Assembly (NCBI GenBank): GCA_025464875.1
Contig: JAODMV010000238.1
Coordinates: 1-36,614 of the forward strand
From: Arthrobacter sp.
GTDB lineage: Bacteria > Actinomycetota > Actinomycetes > Actinomycetales > Micrococcaceae
Length of the DNA stretch: 36,614 nucleotides
Direction of reading: 5' to 3'
A program made the position numbers and the translations under genes. Positions 1 to 9,322 of the stretch are shown here, piece by piece (position 1 is the stretch's first letter; each line of letters begins with the position of its first letter). The notes under the pieces are model-generated. The model ran no database searches. It worked only from the letters and a program-made list of their open reading frames with translations, and was not told the origin of the DNA.

Positions 1-135
1 ATCATTGCCAATGACGCCGAACCCGGTGCCCTCACCGTCGGCGCCGGCGTCCGGGTATGGGCACTGGACCCGGCCACAGCCGCGCAGCTCTGGGAGGTCT
101 CACTCGCAATGCTTGCGGAAGCGCAGACACACTAG
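1..135 (+). CDS. C-terminal fragment of a truncated protein (possibly SDR-like; product uncertain)
   Basis: Frame 1 is open from the window edge to TAG at 133-135: IIANDAEPGALTVGAGVRVWALDPATAAQLWEVSLAMLAEAQTH*. The 'LDPATAAQLWEVS' tail resembles some SDR C-termini, but this is weak. Confidence 0.35.
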   Translation: MIANDAEPGALTVGAGVRVWALDPATAAQLWEVSLAMLAEAQTH

Positions 136-443
136 CTGTACCGGAAGTCCGTCAGTTGCATGCGGTGTCGCGTCGTCCGCCCGTTCCGGGGCCGCATGGA
201 AGGGCGGAAGGCTCGGCTCTCAGCGCGGCAGGTCTCCGGGCTGGCGGCCGAGCGCCTGGCACCGTGCGGCGAGCGTCGTGAAGCGCACCGCCTTGGCCCG
301 AGGAAAGGCGATCTGGTTTCTCGGCGGCCTCGTCACGGTCAAGGCCGCCAGGACCATCAAGCCGCGAGCGTGCGCTGGGTCCAGGCCGAAGGCGAATCGA
401 TGCAGCCCTCTAGTGCGGAAGAGAGGCTGAGAAGGAACGACGA

Positions 444-470
444 GGGCCGGTACACCGTGTGCACCGGCCC
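444..470. terminator. Hairpin downstream of crgA (candidate terminator)
   Basis: GGGCCGGT-A-CAC-CGT-GTG-C-ACCGGCCC: 8-bp plus 3-bp stem with one A/C mismatch and a 3-nt loop. It lies just 3' of the crgA stop on the minus strand; no strong T-tract. Confidence 0.4.
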
Positions 471-503
471 GTCAGGGTAGTTATCTAGTGGGGTGGTCCC
501 GGT

Positions 504-758
504 TCAGGAGCGCCAACGGGTTGTCATCAGGAAGCCCACAATGGCGATGCCAAAGCCTGCGACGATGTTCCACGACGCCCACTCCTGGACAGGGAACGCG
601 CCTTCGCTGATGTAGAAGGTGATGATCCAGAGCAGGCCGATGATCATCAGGCCGAACATCACCGGCTTGAACCACACGGGGTTGGGCTTGTAGGCCTGCG
701 CGGCAGAAGTCTGCTGCTCCGCGCGGGCAGGCTTTTTTCGCGGCTTCGACTCGGGCAC
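504..758 (-). CDS. crgA: Cell division protein CrgA
   Basis: VPESKPRKK...NPVWFKPVMFGLMIIGLLWIITFYIS...WNIVAGFGIAIVGFLMTTRWRS: two-TM CrgA signature. GTG start at 758 preceded by GGAGGA. Located next to the sortase/pabA/pknB locus as in other actinobacteria. Confidence 0.92.
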   Translation of the reverse strand: MPESKPRKKPARAEQQTSAAQAYKPNPVWFKPVMFGLMIIGLLWIITFYISEGAFPVQEWASWNIVAGFGIAIVGFLMTTRWRS

Positions 759-935
759 GGGTCCTCCTTGGCGGGCTGGAACAGAAGCGGCACCTCGGCT
801 TGATATCCTGCAAGAAGGAAAACGCCCGCGGTCCACACGCTTTTGGTCAAGTTTGAATTCTCACTTGGAGCCAATTCTAGCTGTAGTTCCGGCCGCGGGG
901 GCGTCCGGAGCGAATGCCTAGGAGGAGAGCCCACG

Positions 936-1715
936 GTGCTGCAGGTGAAGGAGGTATCCGGTCCCGCGCCTGCCCGCGGCCCCGGGATCCTCTCCCGCAG
1001 CGTCCAGGTCGCCGGCGAACTGCTCATCACCGCAGGCCTGATCCTGCTGCTGTTCGTCGCGTGGCAGCTGTGGTGGACCAACGTGGAATCCGACACCCGG
1101 CAGCGCGAGGTCGTCAAGGAATTCGCCGAGAACCTGAAGGCGCCTGGCGACCCCGCCGCGCAGTCGCCGGCTGACTCTTCCCTTGACTACGGGACGCCCG
1201 CCGTCGGCGCCGAACCGGCCGACGGCGCGACGATTGGCATCATCTACATCCCCCGCTTCGGTGCGGACTACACCCGGCCCATCGTCCAGGGCACCACCCC
1301 CGCTGTGCTGGACACGCTGGGCCTTGGCCATTACCCGGGGACCTCCATGCCGGGCGCGGTGGGCAATTTTGCGGTGGCCGGGCACCGGCAGACGCACGGC
1401 GCGGTCCTGGACAACATCGATGCCCTCACGCCCGGGGACCGGATCTACGTCCAAACCCGCGACGGGTACTACGTCTACGTGTTCCGGAACAGCCAGATCG
1501 TGCTTCCGTCCAGAAGAGACGTCTTGCTGCCGGTCCCCACACAGCCCGCGGCAAGCCCGAAGGAAAGCTACCTCACGATGACAAGCTGCAACCCGCGCTT
1601 CGGTTCCCAGGAGCGCATCATCGCCTACTCGCTGCTGGAGCGATGGCAGCCCGCCTCGGCGGGACCGCCGGCCGAGATCGCCGCCCAGGTGGCGCGCGCC
1701 GTTGGGGAGGGCTGA
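936..1715 (+). CDS. Class E sortase
   Basis: N-terminal TM segment (LLITAGLILLLFVAWQLWWT), sortase motifs GHRQTHGA and TMTSCNPRFGSQERIIAY (catalytic His, Cys, Arg). GTG start with upstream AGGAGGAGA. Confidence 0.9.
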   Translation: MLQVKEVSGPAPARGPGILSRSVQVAGELLITAGLILLLFVAWQLWWTNVESDTRQREVVKEFAENLKAPGDPAAQSPADSSLDYGTPAVGAEPADGATIGIIYIPRFGADYTRPIVQGTTPAVLDTLGLGHYPGTSMPGAVGNFAVAGHRQTHGAVLDNIDALTPGDRIYVQTRDGYYVYVFRNSQIVLPSRRDVLLPVPTQPAASPKESYLTMTSCNPRFGSQERIIAYSLLERWQPASAGPPAEIAAQVARAVGEG

Positions 1716-1718
1716 GCC

Positions 1719-1889
1719 GTGTACGGCTGGATCTTCCGCCATCTTCCCGGCCCCTTGTGGCTGCGCATCGCCACGGCGCTGGTGCTGCTTGCCAGCGTGC
1801 TGGTATTGATGGTTCAGTACCTTTTTCCCTGGATGTCACAATTCACCCAGTTCACTGATTCGACGATTGGTTCAGCAAGGCAGCCATGA
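1719..1889 (+). CDS. Small conserved-type membrane protein (56 aa)
   Basis: VYGWIFRHLPGPLWLRIATALVLLASVLVLMVQYLFPWMSQFTQFTDSTIGSARQP*; one TM helix. Begins 4 nt after the sortase stop; its TGA overlaps the pabA ATG (ATGA). Below the length cutoff of the supplied ORF track. Confidence 0.75.
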   Translation: MYGWIFRHLPGPLWLRIATALVLLASVLVLMVQYLFPWMSQFTQFTDSTIGSARQP

Positions 1890-2527
1890 GCACAAGCAAA
1901 ATCCTGGTCGTAGACAACTACGACAGCTTCGTCTACACCCTGGTGGGCTACCTCCAGGAGCTCGGCGCGGAGACCACGGTGGTCCGCAATGACGATGTCA
2001 CACTCGCGGAGGCAATCGAACTGGCTGAAGCGCGCGACGGCGTGCTCATCTCGCCCGGACCGGGAACGCCCGCCGGAGCGGGCGTTTGCATCGAGCTGAT
2101 CAAGTGGTGCGGCAGCCACGAGAAGCCGATGCTGGGGGTGTGCCTGGGGCACCAGGCGCTGGCGGAGGCATACGGCGGAACGGTCACGCACGCCCCGGAA
2201 CTCATGCATGGCAAGACTTCGGCGGTGGAGCACCACGGGGGCAGCGTGTTCACCGGCCTGCCTTCCCCCATCACGGCGACCCGCTACCACTCCCTCGCTG
2301 CAGTGCGCGAGAGCATCCCGGAGGTCCTGGAGATCACGGCCGAAACGGCCAGCGGCGTCGTCATGGGGCTGCAGCACCGCACCGCCCCGCTTTGCGGAGT
2401 GCAGTTCCACCCGGAATCGGTGCTGACTGACGGCGGATACCAGATGCTGGGCAACTGGCTCGAATCCCTGGGCATGGCAGGTGCCGCCGAGCGGGCAGCG
2501 GCACTGAGCCCGCTCATCAAGCACTGA
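1886..2527 (+). CDS. pabA: Aminodeoxychorismate/anthranilate synthase component II (glutamine amidotransferase)
   Basis: Class I GATase motifs: ILVVDNYDSFVYTLVGYL, SPGPGTP, GVCLGHQALAEAYGG, GVQFHPESVLT. Confidence 0.93.
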   Translation: MSTSKILVVDNYDSFVYTLVGYLQELGAETTVVRNDDVTLAEAIELAEARDGVLISPGPGTPAGAGVCIELIKWCGSHEKPMLGVCLGHQALAEAYGGTVTHAPELMHGKTSAVEHHGGSVFTGLPSPITATRYHSLAAVRESIPEVLEITAETASGVVMGLQHRTAPLCGVQFHPESVLTDGGYQMLGNWLESLGMAGAAERAAALSPLIKH

Positions 2528-2580
2528 CGCCGATTGCCCCGGAAGCTAGTCGTGGGCGGGGCAGGGAGCAGGCTGGCCGC

Positions 2581-2606
2581 CGCCCAGGCTAGGCGCCCAG
2601 GCTAGG
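2581..2606. repeat. 13-bp perfect tandem duplication spanning the pknB stop codon
   Basis: CGCCCAGGCTAGG at 2581-2593 and again at 2594-2606; the pknB stop (CTA) lies at 2602-2604. Confidence 0.85.
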
Positions 2607-4584
2607 GAAGAATGCCGTCCAGGAGGTCGGCCGCGTTTTCGGAGGAGCCCTGCCGGGTGATCGTCGGCGTGGGGGTAGGTGTCGGTGTTGGTGCCGGCGG
2701 GGCTTTTGCCACCGAGACCGTGATGGTCTTGCCTTGTTCGACCAACGCCTCCGCGGGGTCGCTCTGATCCGTCACTTTGCCCGGGTCAACCTGGGACTTC
2801 TCGACTTCCCGAACGCTGAGCGTCAGCCCGAGGGCCTTCAGGGCCGCCTCCGCCTCCGCCTGCTGCATTCCGCGGAGCTCCGGCACGGCCACCTTCCCGG
2901 TGGAAACGATGATTTCCACCACGCTGCCCACGGCCACGTTCTGGCCGGGGGCGGGGTTGGTGGTGATGACGATGCCGGCCGGGACCGTGGGGCTGTTGGC
3001 CATCGTCGTGGTGGGCGCACCGGCCAGCCCTTGTTGGCGCAGGACGTCGCGGGCGGCCGCCTCGGTGCGGCCGGGTAGATCCGCGGGGATGGTGATGACG
3101 CTGGGACCTGCGGAAATATTGAGGGTGATATCCGAATTGGGTGCCATGGAACTGCCCGCGGCCGGCACCGTGCCGATCGCACTGCCCTTGGCGATGGTCT
3201 CATTCTGCAGCCGGTTGAGCTGGGGCCGGAGCCCGGCATTGTAGAGCTTCTGGAGGGCCTCGGACTCGGTCAGCGATGTCACTGAGGGAACCAGGACCTT
3301 GGCCACAGGCGGGGGCTGCTGGTTCATCATGTTGTACAGCCACAGGCCGCCTCCGGCCAGGACCAGCATGGTGAGGACCACCAGGGTCGCGATCCAGGCC
3401 CGGCGGCGCGACTTCTGCCGGGGGCTGTGGTCGCGTTCGGACGGCAGGATGAGCGGCAGGCTGCCGGTGTCGGAGCCTCCGTACAGTTCGGTGTCCGGCG
3501 CCGGCAGCGGCTGTTCATCGTCGGGGGTGTCCTGCGTGGGCCGGAGCCGGCCGCCGGGCGCCTCATCCAGGAACTTGGCACCGGTCATTGAAAAGGCGGC
3601 CGTGGGCGGTAGGGGCTCGGGCCGTGGAACGGTGTTGGTCGGGTCCGTGGGGCTCTCGCTGGCCGCCAGCGGGGCCACTCCGACGCCGCTGCGCGCCGCC
3701 CGGAGGGCACGCCGGAAGGCGGCCGCGTCCTGGAAGCGGTCTGCGCGGTTCTTCTGCAGGGCCTTCATCAGCACGCTGTCCAGCGCCTCGGAAACGTCCG
3801 GGTTCAGGCTGCTGGCGAGTTCGGGGATCTCGCGGACGTGCTGGTAGGCCACGGAAACGGGGCTGTCCCCGATGAACGGGGGGCGGCCGGTCAGCATCTC
3901 GTAGAGCAGGCAGCCGGCGGAATAGAGGTCGCTGCGGGCGTCCACTGTTTCGCCGCGGGCCTGCTCCGGCGACAGGTATTGGGCGGTGCCCACGACGGCC
4001 TGGGTCTGCGTCATGGTCGCGCCGGCGTCGGCCATGGCGCGGGCGATGCCGAAATCCATGACCTTGACGCTGTCAGAGTCCGGGCAGAACATCACGTTGG
4101 CAGGCTTGATGTCCCGGTGGACGATTCCCGCTTTGTGGCTGTAATCGAGCGCCGCGAGCACACCCAGGGTGAAGTCGATCGCCTGATCGATGGTGACCTC
4201 TTTCGCCCTGATGAGGTCGCGGATCGTCTTGCCGGAAACGAACTCCATCACGATGTAGGGCACCCGGACGCCGTCGTCGTGGTCACCGACAACGGCATGG
4301 TCGCCGGTGTCGTAGATGGCCACAATCGAGGAGTGGTTGAGTGCGGCTACCGCCTGCGCTTCGCGCTTGAACCGGGCCTGGAACTGCGGATCCCTGGCCA
4401 GGTCCGGGCGCAACAGTTTGACGGCGACCGTGCGTCCGAGCCGGGTGTCGACGCCGCGGAACACATCCGCCATCCCGCCGCGGCCGATCAGCTCACCCAG
4501 CTCATAGCGCCCACTGAGGACGCGCTGCGTGTCCACGGGGCGGCTGTCCTCCCTGTGTGACGGTGTGCGGGGTATATCAGACAC
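2602..4584 (-). CDS. pknB: Serine/threonine protein kinase PknB with PASTA repeats
   Basis: YELGELIGRGGMADVFRG, HRDIKPANVMFC, DFGIARAM, SPEQARGE; TM (AWIATLVVLTMLVLAGGGLWLY) followed by PASTA-like repeats. Confidence 0.95.
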   Translation of the reverse strand: MSDIPRTPSHREDSRPVDTQRVLSGRYELGELIGRGGMADVFRGVDTRLGRTVAVKLLRPDLARDPQFQARFKREAQAVAALNHSSIVAIYDTGDHAVVGDHDDGVRVPYIVMEFVSGKTIRDLIRAKEVTIDQAIDFTLGVLAALDYSHKAGIVHRDIKPANVMFCPDSDSVKVMDFGIARAMADAGATMTQTQAVVGTAQYLSPEQARGETVDARSDLYSAGCLLYEMLTGRPPFIGDSPVSVAYQHVREIPELASSLNPDVSEALDSVLMKALQKNRADRFQDAAAFRRALRAARSGVGVAPLAASESPTDPTNTVPRPEPLPPTAAFSMTGAKFLDEAPGGRLRPTQDTPDDEQPLPAPDTELYGGSDTGSLPLILPSERDHSPRQKSRRRAWIATLVVLTMLVLAGGGLWLYNMMNQQPPPVAKVLVPSVTSLTESEALQKLYNAGLRPQLNRLQNETIAKGSAIGTVPAAGSSMAPNSDITLNISAGPSVITIPADLPGRTEAAARDVLRQQGLAGAPTTTMANSPTVPAGIVITTNPAPGQNVAVGSVVEIIVSTGKVAVPELRGMQQAEAEAALKALGLTLSVREVEKSQVDPGKVTDQSDPAEALVEQGKTITVSVAKAPPAPTPTPTPTPTITRQGSSENAADLLDGILP

Positions 4585-4590
4585 GACTAC

Positions 4591-6420
4591 CTACGGACTG
4601 TTGGTGGGGGACGGAGAGGCGGACGCCGAAGTTGCTCGGGCCAGGTGGTAGGTCACGACGGATCCTGCGGGCACCTTGCTCCCCTGCGGGGGCTCCGAGC
4701 TGACAAAGGTACCGGCCGGCTGCCTGTCGGTCGGGGCGACGTCGGCGCCCCTGACCCAGCGCAGGCCGGCGTTCTGGATGGCCTGCTGGGCGGCGGCCTC
4801 GCTGGCACCTGCGGGGATGGCAGGGACCGAGACCAATTCCGGGCCCTTGGAGTACGAGACGGTGATGGTGTCACCGGGCTGGACCGGCCCGGCGGGGTTG
4901 ATGTCGATGACGGTGCCGGGAGCGGCGTTGTTGAAGACCTCAACCCCGGTGACGCGCAGTTTCATGCCGATCAGCTCGCTGCGGACCTCGTTGTACTGCC
5001 GTCCGCGGTAGGCATCCGGGATCAGGTTGACGGCCGCCGGGGTCGACTGGGTCGGCGTGGGGGAACTGATGGTGGGAGTGGGGCTGGCGGATGTCGGCGA
5101 CGGCGAGGCGCTGGTGCTGCTTGGCCTCGCGCTGGTGGTGACGGCGCTGCTGCTGCTGGCCGGCGCCTGGGGCGGGAAGAGGATGCCGGCCTGGGTGAGG
5201 ATGACGCCCACCAGGGAGAACAGCACCAGCAGGATCAGCGCTACCCGCGGCCACGTCCAGGGGCTTCGTCGGCGGCGCTCCGGCTCGTCGACCGGTTCGT
5301 CGTAGTCTTCGTCCTCCTGGACCCAGTTCCGCTCCGCCGCCAGGGCATCGGCGCGGGAGAGCGCGTTGCGCGCCCCGTAGCCACTTGCGGCGGCGGCTCC
5401 GGCCGCCAGTCCTGCTGCGGCGCCCGCGCCGGCGGCGCCGACCAGGGGCAGCGCGGAAGTGGCCGACGTCGAGGTGTCCTCCGCCGCGCTGGAGGCAATG
5501 ACGCTGGTGGCGGCCGTGGGGAGGTCAACAGGGGCGGTGATCGGCCCCGTGGTGGCCTCGAAAAGGAGCATGCCGGGAACCGCGGCGTGTGCGGCGGCGA
5601 TGTCACCGTTGCGGATGGCATCGGCTGCCTCGGCCAGTTTGATGGCGTCGGCCGGACGGTTCTTCGGGTCCTTGGCCAGCATCGACATCAGCAGGGCACG
5701 GACCGGCCTGGGCAGGCTGTCCGGCAGCGGCGGCGGCGCGTCGTTGACCTGGGCCAGGGCAATGGCGATCTGGGATTCGCCGGAGAAAGGGCGGTGGCCA
5801 GTGAGGCACTCGTAGCCGATCACGCCAAGCGAATAGATGTCCGACGCCCCCGTGGCCGTCTGTCCGGTCGCCTGCTCCGGAGCGAGGTACTGGGCCGTGC
5901 CCATCACCTGGCCGGTCTGCGTCAACGGAACCTGGTCAGCCAGGCGGGCGATGCCGAAGTCGGTGACCTTGACGCGCCCTTCCGGGGTGATCAGGAGGTT
6001 CCCTGGCTTGATGTCGCGGTGCACAAGTCCCTGCGCGTGGGCCACGGCAAGCGCACGCGCGGTCTGGGCGATGAGGGACAGGGTGCGGTCCGGTGAGAGC
6101 ACCTGCTCGTGGTCGATGATGCTGCTGAGCGGCTGCCCCGGAACAAGTTCCATGACCAGGTAGGCGGAGCCTTCTTCCTCGCCGTAGTCAAAGACGTTGG
6201 CGATGCCCACGTGGTTCAGGAGCGCGGTGTGGCGTGCCTCGGCGCGGAACCGCTGGAGGAACCCGGGATCGCCCGTGTACTCCTCCTTGAGTACCTTGAT
6301 GGCAACGATGCGGCCAAGGATCAGGTCTTTGGCTTTCCAGACTTCTCCCATGCCGCCGATCGCAATACGCGTGGTCAGCTGGAATCTGCCGCCGAGGGTG
6401 ATTCCTGATGAAGGCCTCAC
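4591..6420 (-). CDS. pknA: Serine/threonine protein kinase (PknA position) with C-terminal PASTA-like domains
   Basis: [51 protein letters not shown] ([21 protein letters not shown]) and PASTA-like tail ([23 protein letters not shown]..., [22 protein letters not shown]...). Confidence 0.9.
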   Translation of the reverse strand: MRPSSGITLGGRFQLTTRIAIGGMGEVWKAKDLILGRIVAIKVLKEEYTGDPGFLQRFRAEARHTALLNHVGIANVFDYGEEEGSAYLVMELVPGQPLSSIIDHEQVLSPDRTLSLIAQTARALAVAHAQGLVHRDIKPGNLLITPEGRVKVTDFGIARLADQVPLTQTGQVMGTAQYLAPEQATGQTATGASDIYSLGVIGYECLTGHRPFSGESQIAIALAQVNDAPPPLPDSLPRPVRALLMSMLAKDPKNRPADAIKLAEAADAIRNGDIAAAHAAVPGMLLFEATTGPITAPVDLPTAATSVIASSAAEDTSTSATSALPLVGAAGAGAAAGLAAGAAAASGYGARNALSRADALAAERNWVQEDEDYDEPVDEPERRRRSPWTWPRVALILLVLFSLVGVILTQAGILFPPQAPASSSSAVTTSARPSSTSASPSPTSASPTPTISSPTPTQSTPAAVNLIPDAYRGRQYNEVRSELIGMKLRVTGVEVFNNAAPGTVIDINPAGPVQPGDTITVSYSKGPELVSVPAIPAGASEAAAQQAIQNAGLRWVRGADVAPTDRQPAGTFVSSEPPQGSKVPAGSVVTYHLARATSASASPSPTNSP

Positions 6421-7871
6421 TTATTCAACACCGCCTCAAAAATCTTCTTCGCGTTCGGACTGGTTAGCTGTGCGCCGGTGGTGATGTCCACGTCTTGCAT
6501 GACGACGGTGACAGCCACCTGCGGGTCATTCGCCGGGGCAAACCCGGTAAACCAAGAGTTGTTCAGGCCGTTGCCGAGCTCCGCGGTACCGGTCTTGCCC
6601 GCCACCTGGACCCCCGGCACGGCAGCGCCGCGGCCGATGCCCTGGCTGACGACGCTGGTCATCCACTCGGTGATCTGCCGGGCGTTCTCCGGAGTGGTGG
6701 AGGTCCGCAGGGCCTGAGGCTTGGGTTCACTGATCACCCGCAGGTCGGGGGAGCGCACCGCTTTGATCAGGTCCGGTTGCATCTGCACGCCGTCGTTGGC
6801 AATCGCGGCAGTCATCAGGTTGATCAGCAGCGGCGTCGCCCGGACATCGCGCTGGCCGATGGCCGACTGTGCCAGCCCGGCCTGGTCCAGATTCTGGGGG
6901 AAGGGCTTCGTGGCATAGTCCAGCTTCAGCTGGTCGCCGAGGTCCTGGCCGAAACCGAACTTCGCGGCGTGGTCGGCAACGGCCTTCTCACCCAGATCAA
7001 TGGCGATGCTGGCGAACGGCGTGTTACAGGATTGCTGCAGCGCGAACGCGAAGGATGCGGTGGTCCGCGTGTAGCAATTGCCGCCGGCATAGTTGGGCAG
7101 CTTGTACTGGATTCCTGGGAAGGTCAGTTCCGGGGGGTTGGGCAGCTCGCTGTCCTTGTTGTATTTGCCCGAGCTCAACGCGGCGGCCGTATCCACGAGC
7201 TTGAAGACGGAGCCGGGCGCCAGCAGTGCGCCTGTCGGCCCGCTCACCAGCGGGTTCAGGTTGATGCCCGGGATCTTGTTGATTGCGTTGTAGTTGGCAG
7301 CCTCGGCCACCGGATCCTGGGTAGCGATCAGATTGGGATCGTAGGACGGCTTGGACACCATCGCCAGGATGGCGCCGGTCTTCGGGTTGGTCACCACGAT
7401 CGAACCCTGCTGGCCGTCGGGAATGAGGTCGTAGGCGAGCTTCTGGATCCGGGGATCGATCGTCAGCTCCACGGAGGCGCCCTTGGGCTGGTTGCCGAGG
7501 AAGAGTTGGCCGATCCGGTCCAGGAACAGCTGATCCGAGCTCCCGGCGAGTACGTCGTTCATCGACGCCTCCAGGCCGGTCGCGCCGTAATTTTTCGAGA
7601 AGTAGCCGGTGATGCCGGCATACAGCTCAGGCTGCGTGTAGACGCGCTGGAACTTGCAGCTTTCCGAGGCGGGAACGGATTCGGCCACCGGGGTTCCGCC
7701 GACAATGATCGCGCCGCGGTCGTTGCAGTAGTTCTGCAGGAGAGTGCGCTTGTTCCAGGCATTGGCCTTGAGTTCGTCGGCTCCCACCACCTGGACGTAG
7801 CTCAGGGCGCCGAAGATCAGTGCAAACATCGCGATCGCGGCAATCCATGAATTGCGAATGGCCTGGTTCAC
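6417..7871 (-). CDS. pbpA: Penicillin-binding protein A (class B transpeptidase)
   Basis: GTG start giving [33 protein letters not shown] (SxxK), SCN (SxN), KTGTAE (KTG). The ORF-track extension to 9008 is out-of-frame rodA sequence. Confidence 0.93.
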   Translation of the reverse strand: MNQAIRNSWIAAIAMFALIFGALSYVQVVGADELKANAWNKRTLLQNYCNDRGAIIVGGTPVAESVPASESCKFQRVYTQPELYAGITGYFSKNYGATGLEASMNDVLAGSSDQLFLDRIGQLFLGNQPKGASVELTIDPRIQKLAYDLIPDGQQGSIVVTNPKTGAILAMVSKPSYDPNLIATQDPVAEAANYNAINKIPGINLNPLVSGPTGALLAPGSVFKLVDTAAALSSGKYNKDSELPNPPELTFPGIQYKLPNYAGGNCYTRTTASFAFALQQSCNTPFASIAIDLGEKAVADHAAKFGFGQDLGDQLKLDYATKPFPQNLDQAGLAQSAIGQRDVRATPLLINLMTAAIANDGVQMQPDLIKAVRSPDLRVISEPKPQALRTSTTPENARQITEWMTSVVSQGIGRGAAVPGVQVAGKTGTAELGNGLNNSWFTGFAPANDPQVAVTVVMQDVDITTGAQLTSPNAKKIFEAVLNK

Positions 7872-9322
7872 AGCTGTTTCACCGCCTCGGTGGGAGCGTC
7901 CGGGCCGGTCCGGCCGTTGCCGGGTGCTGCTGCCGGCCTGGAAGGCATGACGGGCCCGCCTTTCTTGGTATCGGGAACCTGTCCGGGCGCCAACGGCGTG
8001 GTGTCCACCGGGCTCCGGGCCGCGTGCGAAATCATCAGCAACAGGCCGACGATGATCCAGTTGGCCAGCAGCGAGGAACCGCCGGCCGCCAGGAACGGGG
8101 TGGTCAGGCCGGTCAGCGGGATGAGCCGGGTGACGCCCCCAATCACCACGAAGCACTGCAGCGCGATGGCGAAGGAGAGCCCGCAGGCGAGCAGCTTGCC
8201 GAAGGCATCCCGCGTACCGAGCGCGGCCCGGAACCCGCGGGTGAAAAGCAGCAGGTACATCAGCACGATCGCGAACAGGCCGATCAGCCCGAGTTCTTCG
8301 CCGAAGGAGGCGATGATCATGTCGCTGTTGGCGAAGGGGACCAGGTTGGGGCGTCCCTGGCCGAGGCCGGTGCCAACCAGCCCGCCGCTGGCCATGCCGA
8401 ACAGGCCCTCGACGATCTGGAGGCTCCCACCGAATTCCCGGCCGTAGACCTCGGGCGTGAAGGCGTTGATCCAGCCGTCGATCCGGAGGCCCACATGGGA
8501 GAACACCCGGGACGCCACGAAGCCGCCGACGATGATGAGGGCCACGCCGATGATCACCCAGCTGATCCGGCTCGTGGCGACATAAATCATGACGAGGAAC
8601 AGCCCGAAGAACAGGATCGAGGAGCCCAGATCCCGCTGGAAGATCAGCACACCAATGCTTACCAGCCACGCCGTGATCATCGGGCCCAAGTCCTTGAACC
8701 GCGGAAATTGTAGCGGTCCGATCTTTCGGCCGGCCAGGAGGATCAGGTCCCGGTTCGAGGAAAGATACCCGGCGAAGAAGATCGCGAGGGTGATTTTCGC
8801 GACCTCGCCGGGCTGGAAGGTCATGGAACCGATCCTGATCCAGACCCTGGCGCCCAGGATCTCGCCGGCCGAGATCCCCGGGACCAGCGGCAGGATCAGC
8901 AGGACGGCGCTGACAGCCAGAGAGATGTATGTGAAGCGGCGAAGCACCCGGTGGTCCCTGAGGAACCAGATGACGGCGATGGCGACGGCCATGGCGATCA
9001 AGGTCCACCGCAACTGGTTGTTCCCGGTGTCCTCACCGACGCGGTCCAGACGGTGGATCATGGCGAGGCCGAGTCCGTTGAGCGCCACCACGATTGGAAG
9101 TATTACCGGATCGGCATACTTCGCGCGGATGCGGAGCACCACGTGAAACGCCAGGGCGGCGGCCGCCAGGAGGCTGGACTGGAACCAGAAGTCACTGTCG
9201 AAGGCCTTCTCGCGGTCCACGCCCACCAGGGCATTGGCGCCGATCCCGACGGCGAGGGCCAGGACCAGCAGGACCAGTTCCACGTTCCGCCGCGGTTTGG
9301 GTGTCGTGTCGACCGTCGTCAT
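7868..9322 (-). CDS. rodA: FtsW/RodA/SpoVE family peptidoglycan polymerase
   Basis: MTTVDTTPKPRRNVELVLLVLALAVG...; multi-TM with SEDS-type motifs (FQPGEVAKITLAIFFAGYL, FGEELGLIGLFAIVLMYLLL, LIPLTGLTTPFLAAGGSSLLANW). Overlaps pbpA by 4 nt. Confidence 0.94.
   Translation of the reverse strand: MTTVDTTPKPRRNVELVLLVLALAVGIGANALVGVDREKAFDSDFWFQSSLLAAAALAFHVVLRIRAKYADPVILPIVVALNGLGLAMIHRLDRVGEDTGNNQLRWTLIAMAVAIAVIWFLRDHRVLRRFTYISLAVSAVLLILPLVPGISAGEILGARVWIRIGSMTFQPGEVAKITLAIFFAGYLSSNRDLILLAGRKIGPLQFPRFKDLGPMITAWLVSIGVLIFQRDLGSSILFFGLFLVMIYVATSRISWVIIGVALIIVGGFVASRVFSHVGLRIDGWINAFTPEVYGREFGGSLQIVEGLFGMASGGLVGTGLGQGRPNLVPFANSDMIIASFGEELGLIGLFAIVLMYLLLFTRGFRAALGTRDAFGKLLACGLSFAIALQCFVVIGGVTRLIPLTGLTTPFLAAGGSSLLANWIIVGLLLMISHAARSPVDTTPLAPGQVPDTKKGGPVMPSRPAAAPGNGRTGPDAPTEAVKQL

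Noticed and set aside
5-480. Overlapping plus-strand ORFs (141, 74, 106 aa) at the left edge
   Set aside because: Arg/Pro/Ser-rich, mutually overlapping, no recognisable motif; frame 1 to 135 is more protein-like. The 136-500 region remains unexplained.
4645-6096. 483-aa plus-strand ORF opposite pknA
   Set aside because: Antisense shadow, Gly/Arg/Asp-rich, no domain pattern.
6417-9008. 863-aa ORF presented as one protein
   Set aside because: Only the C-terminal 484 residues (from VNQAIRNSW at 7871) are PbpA; the N-terminal part is an out-of-frame reading of rodA.
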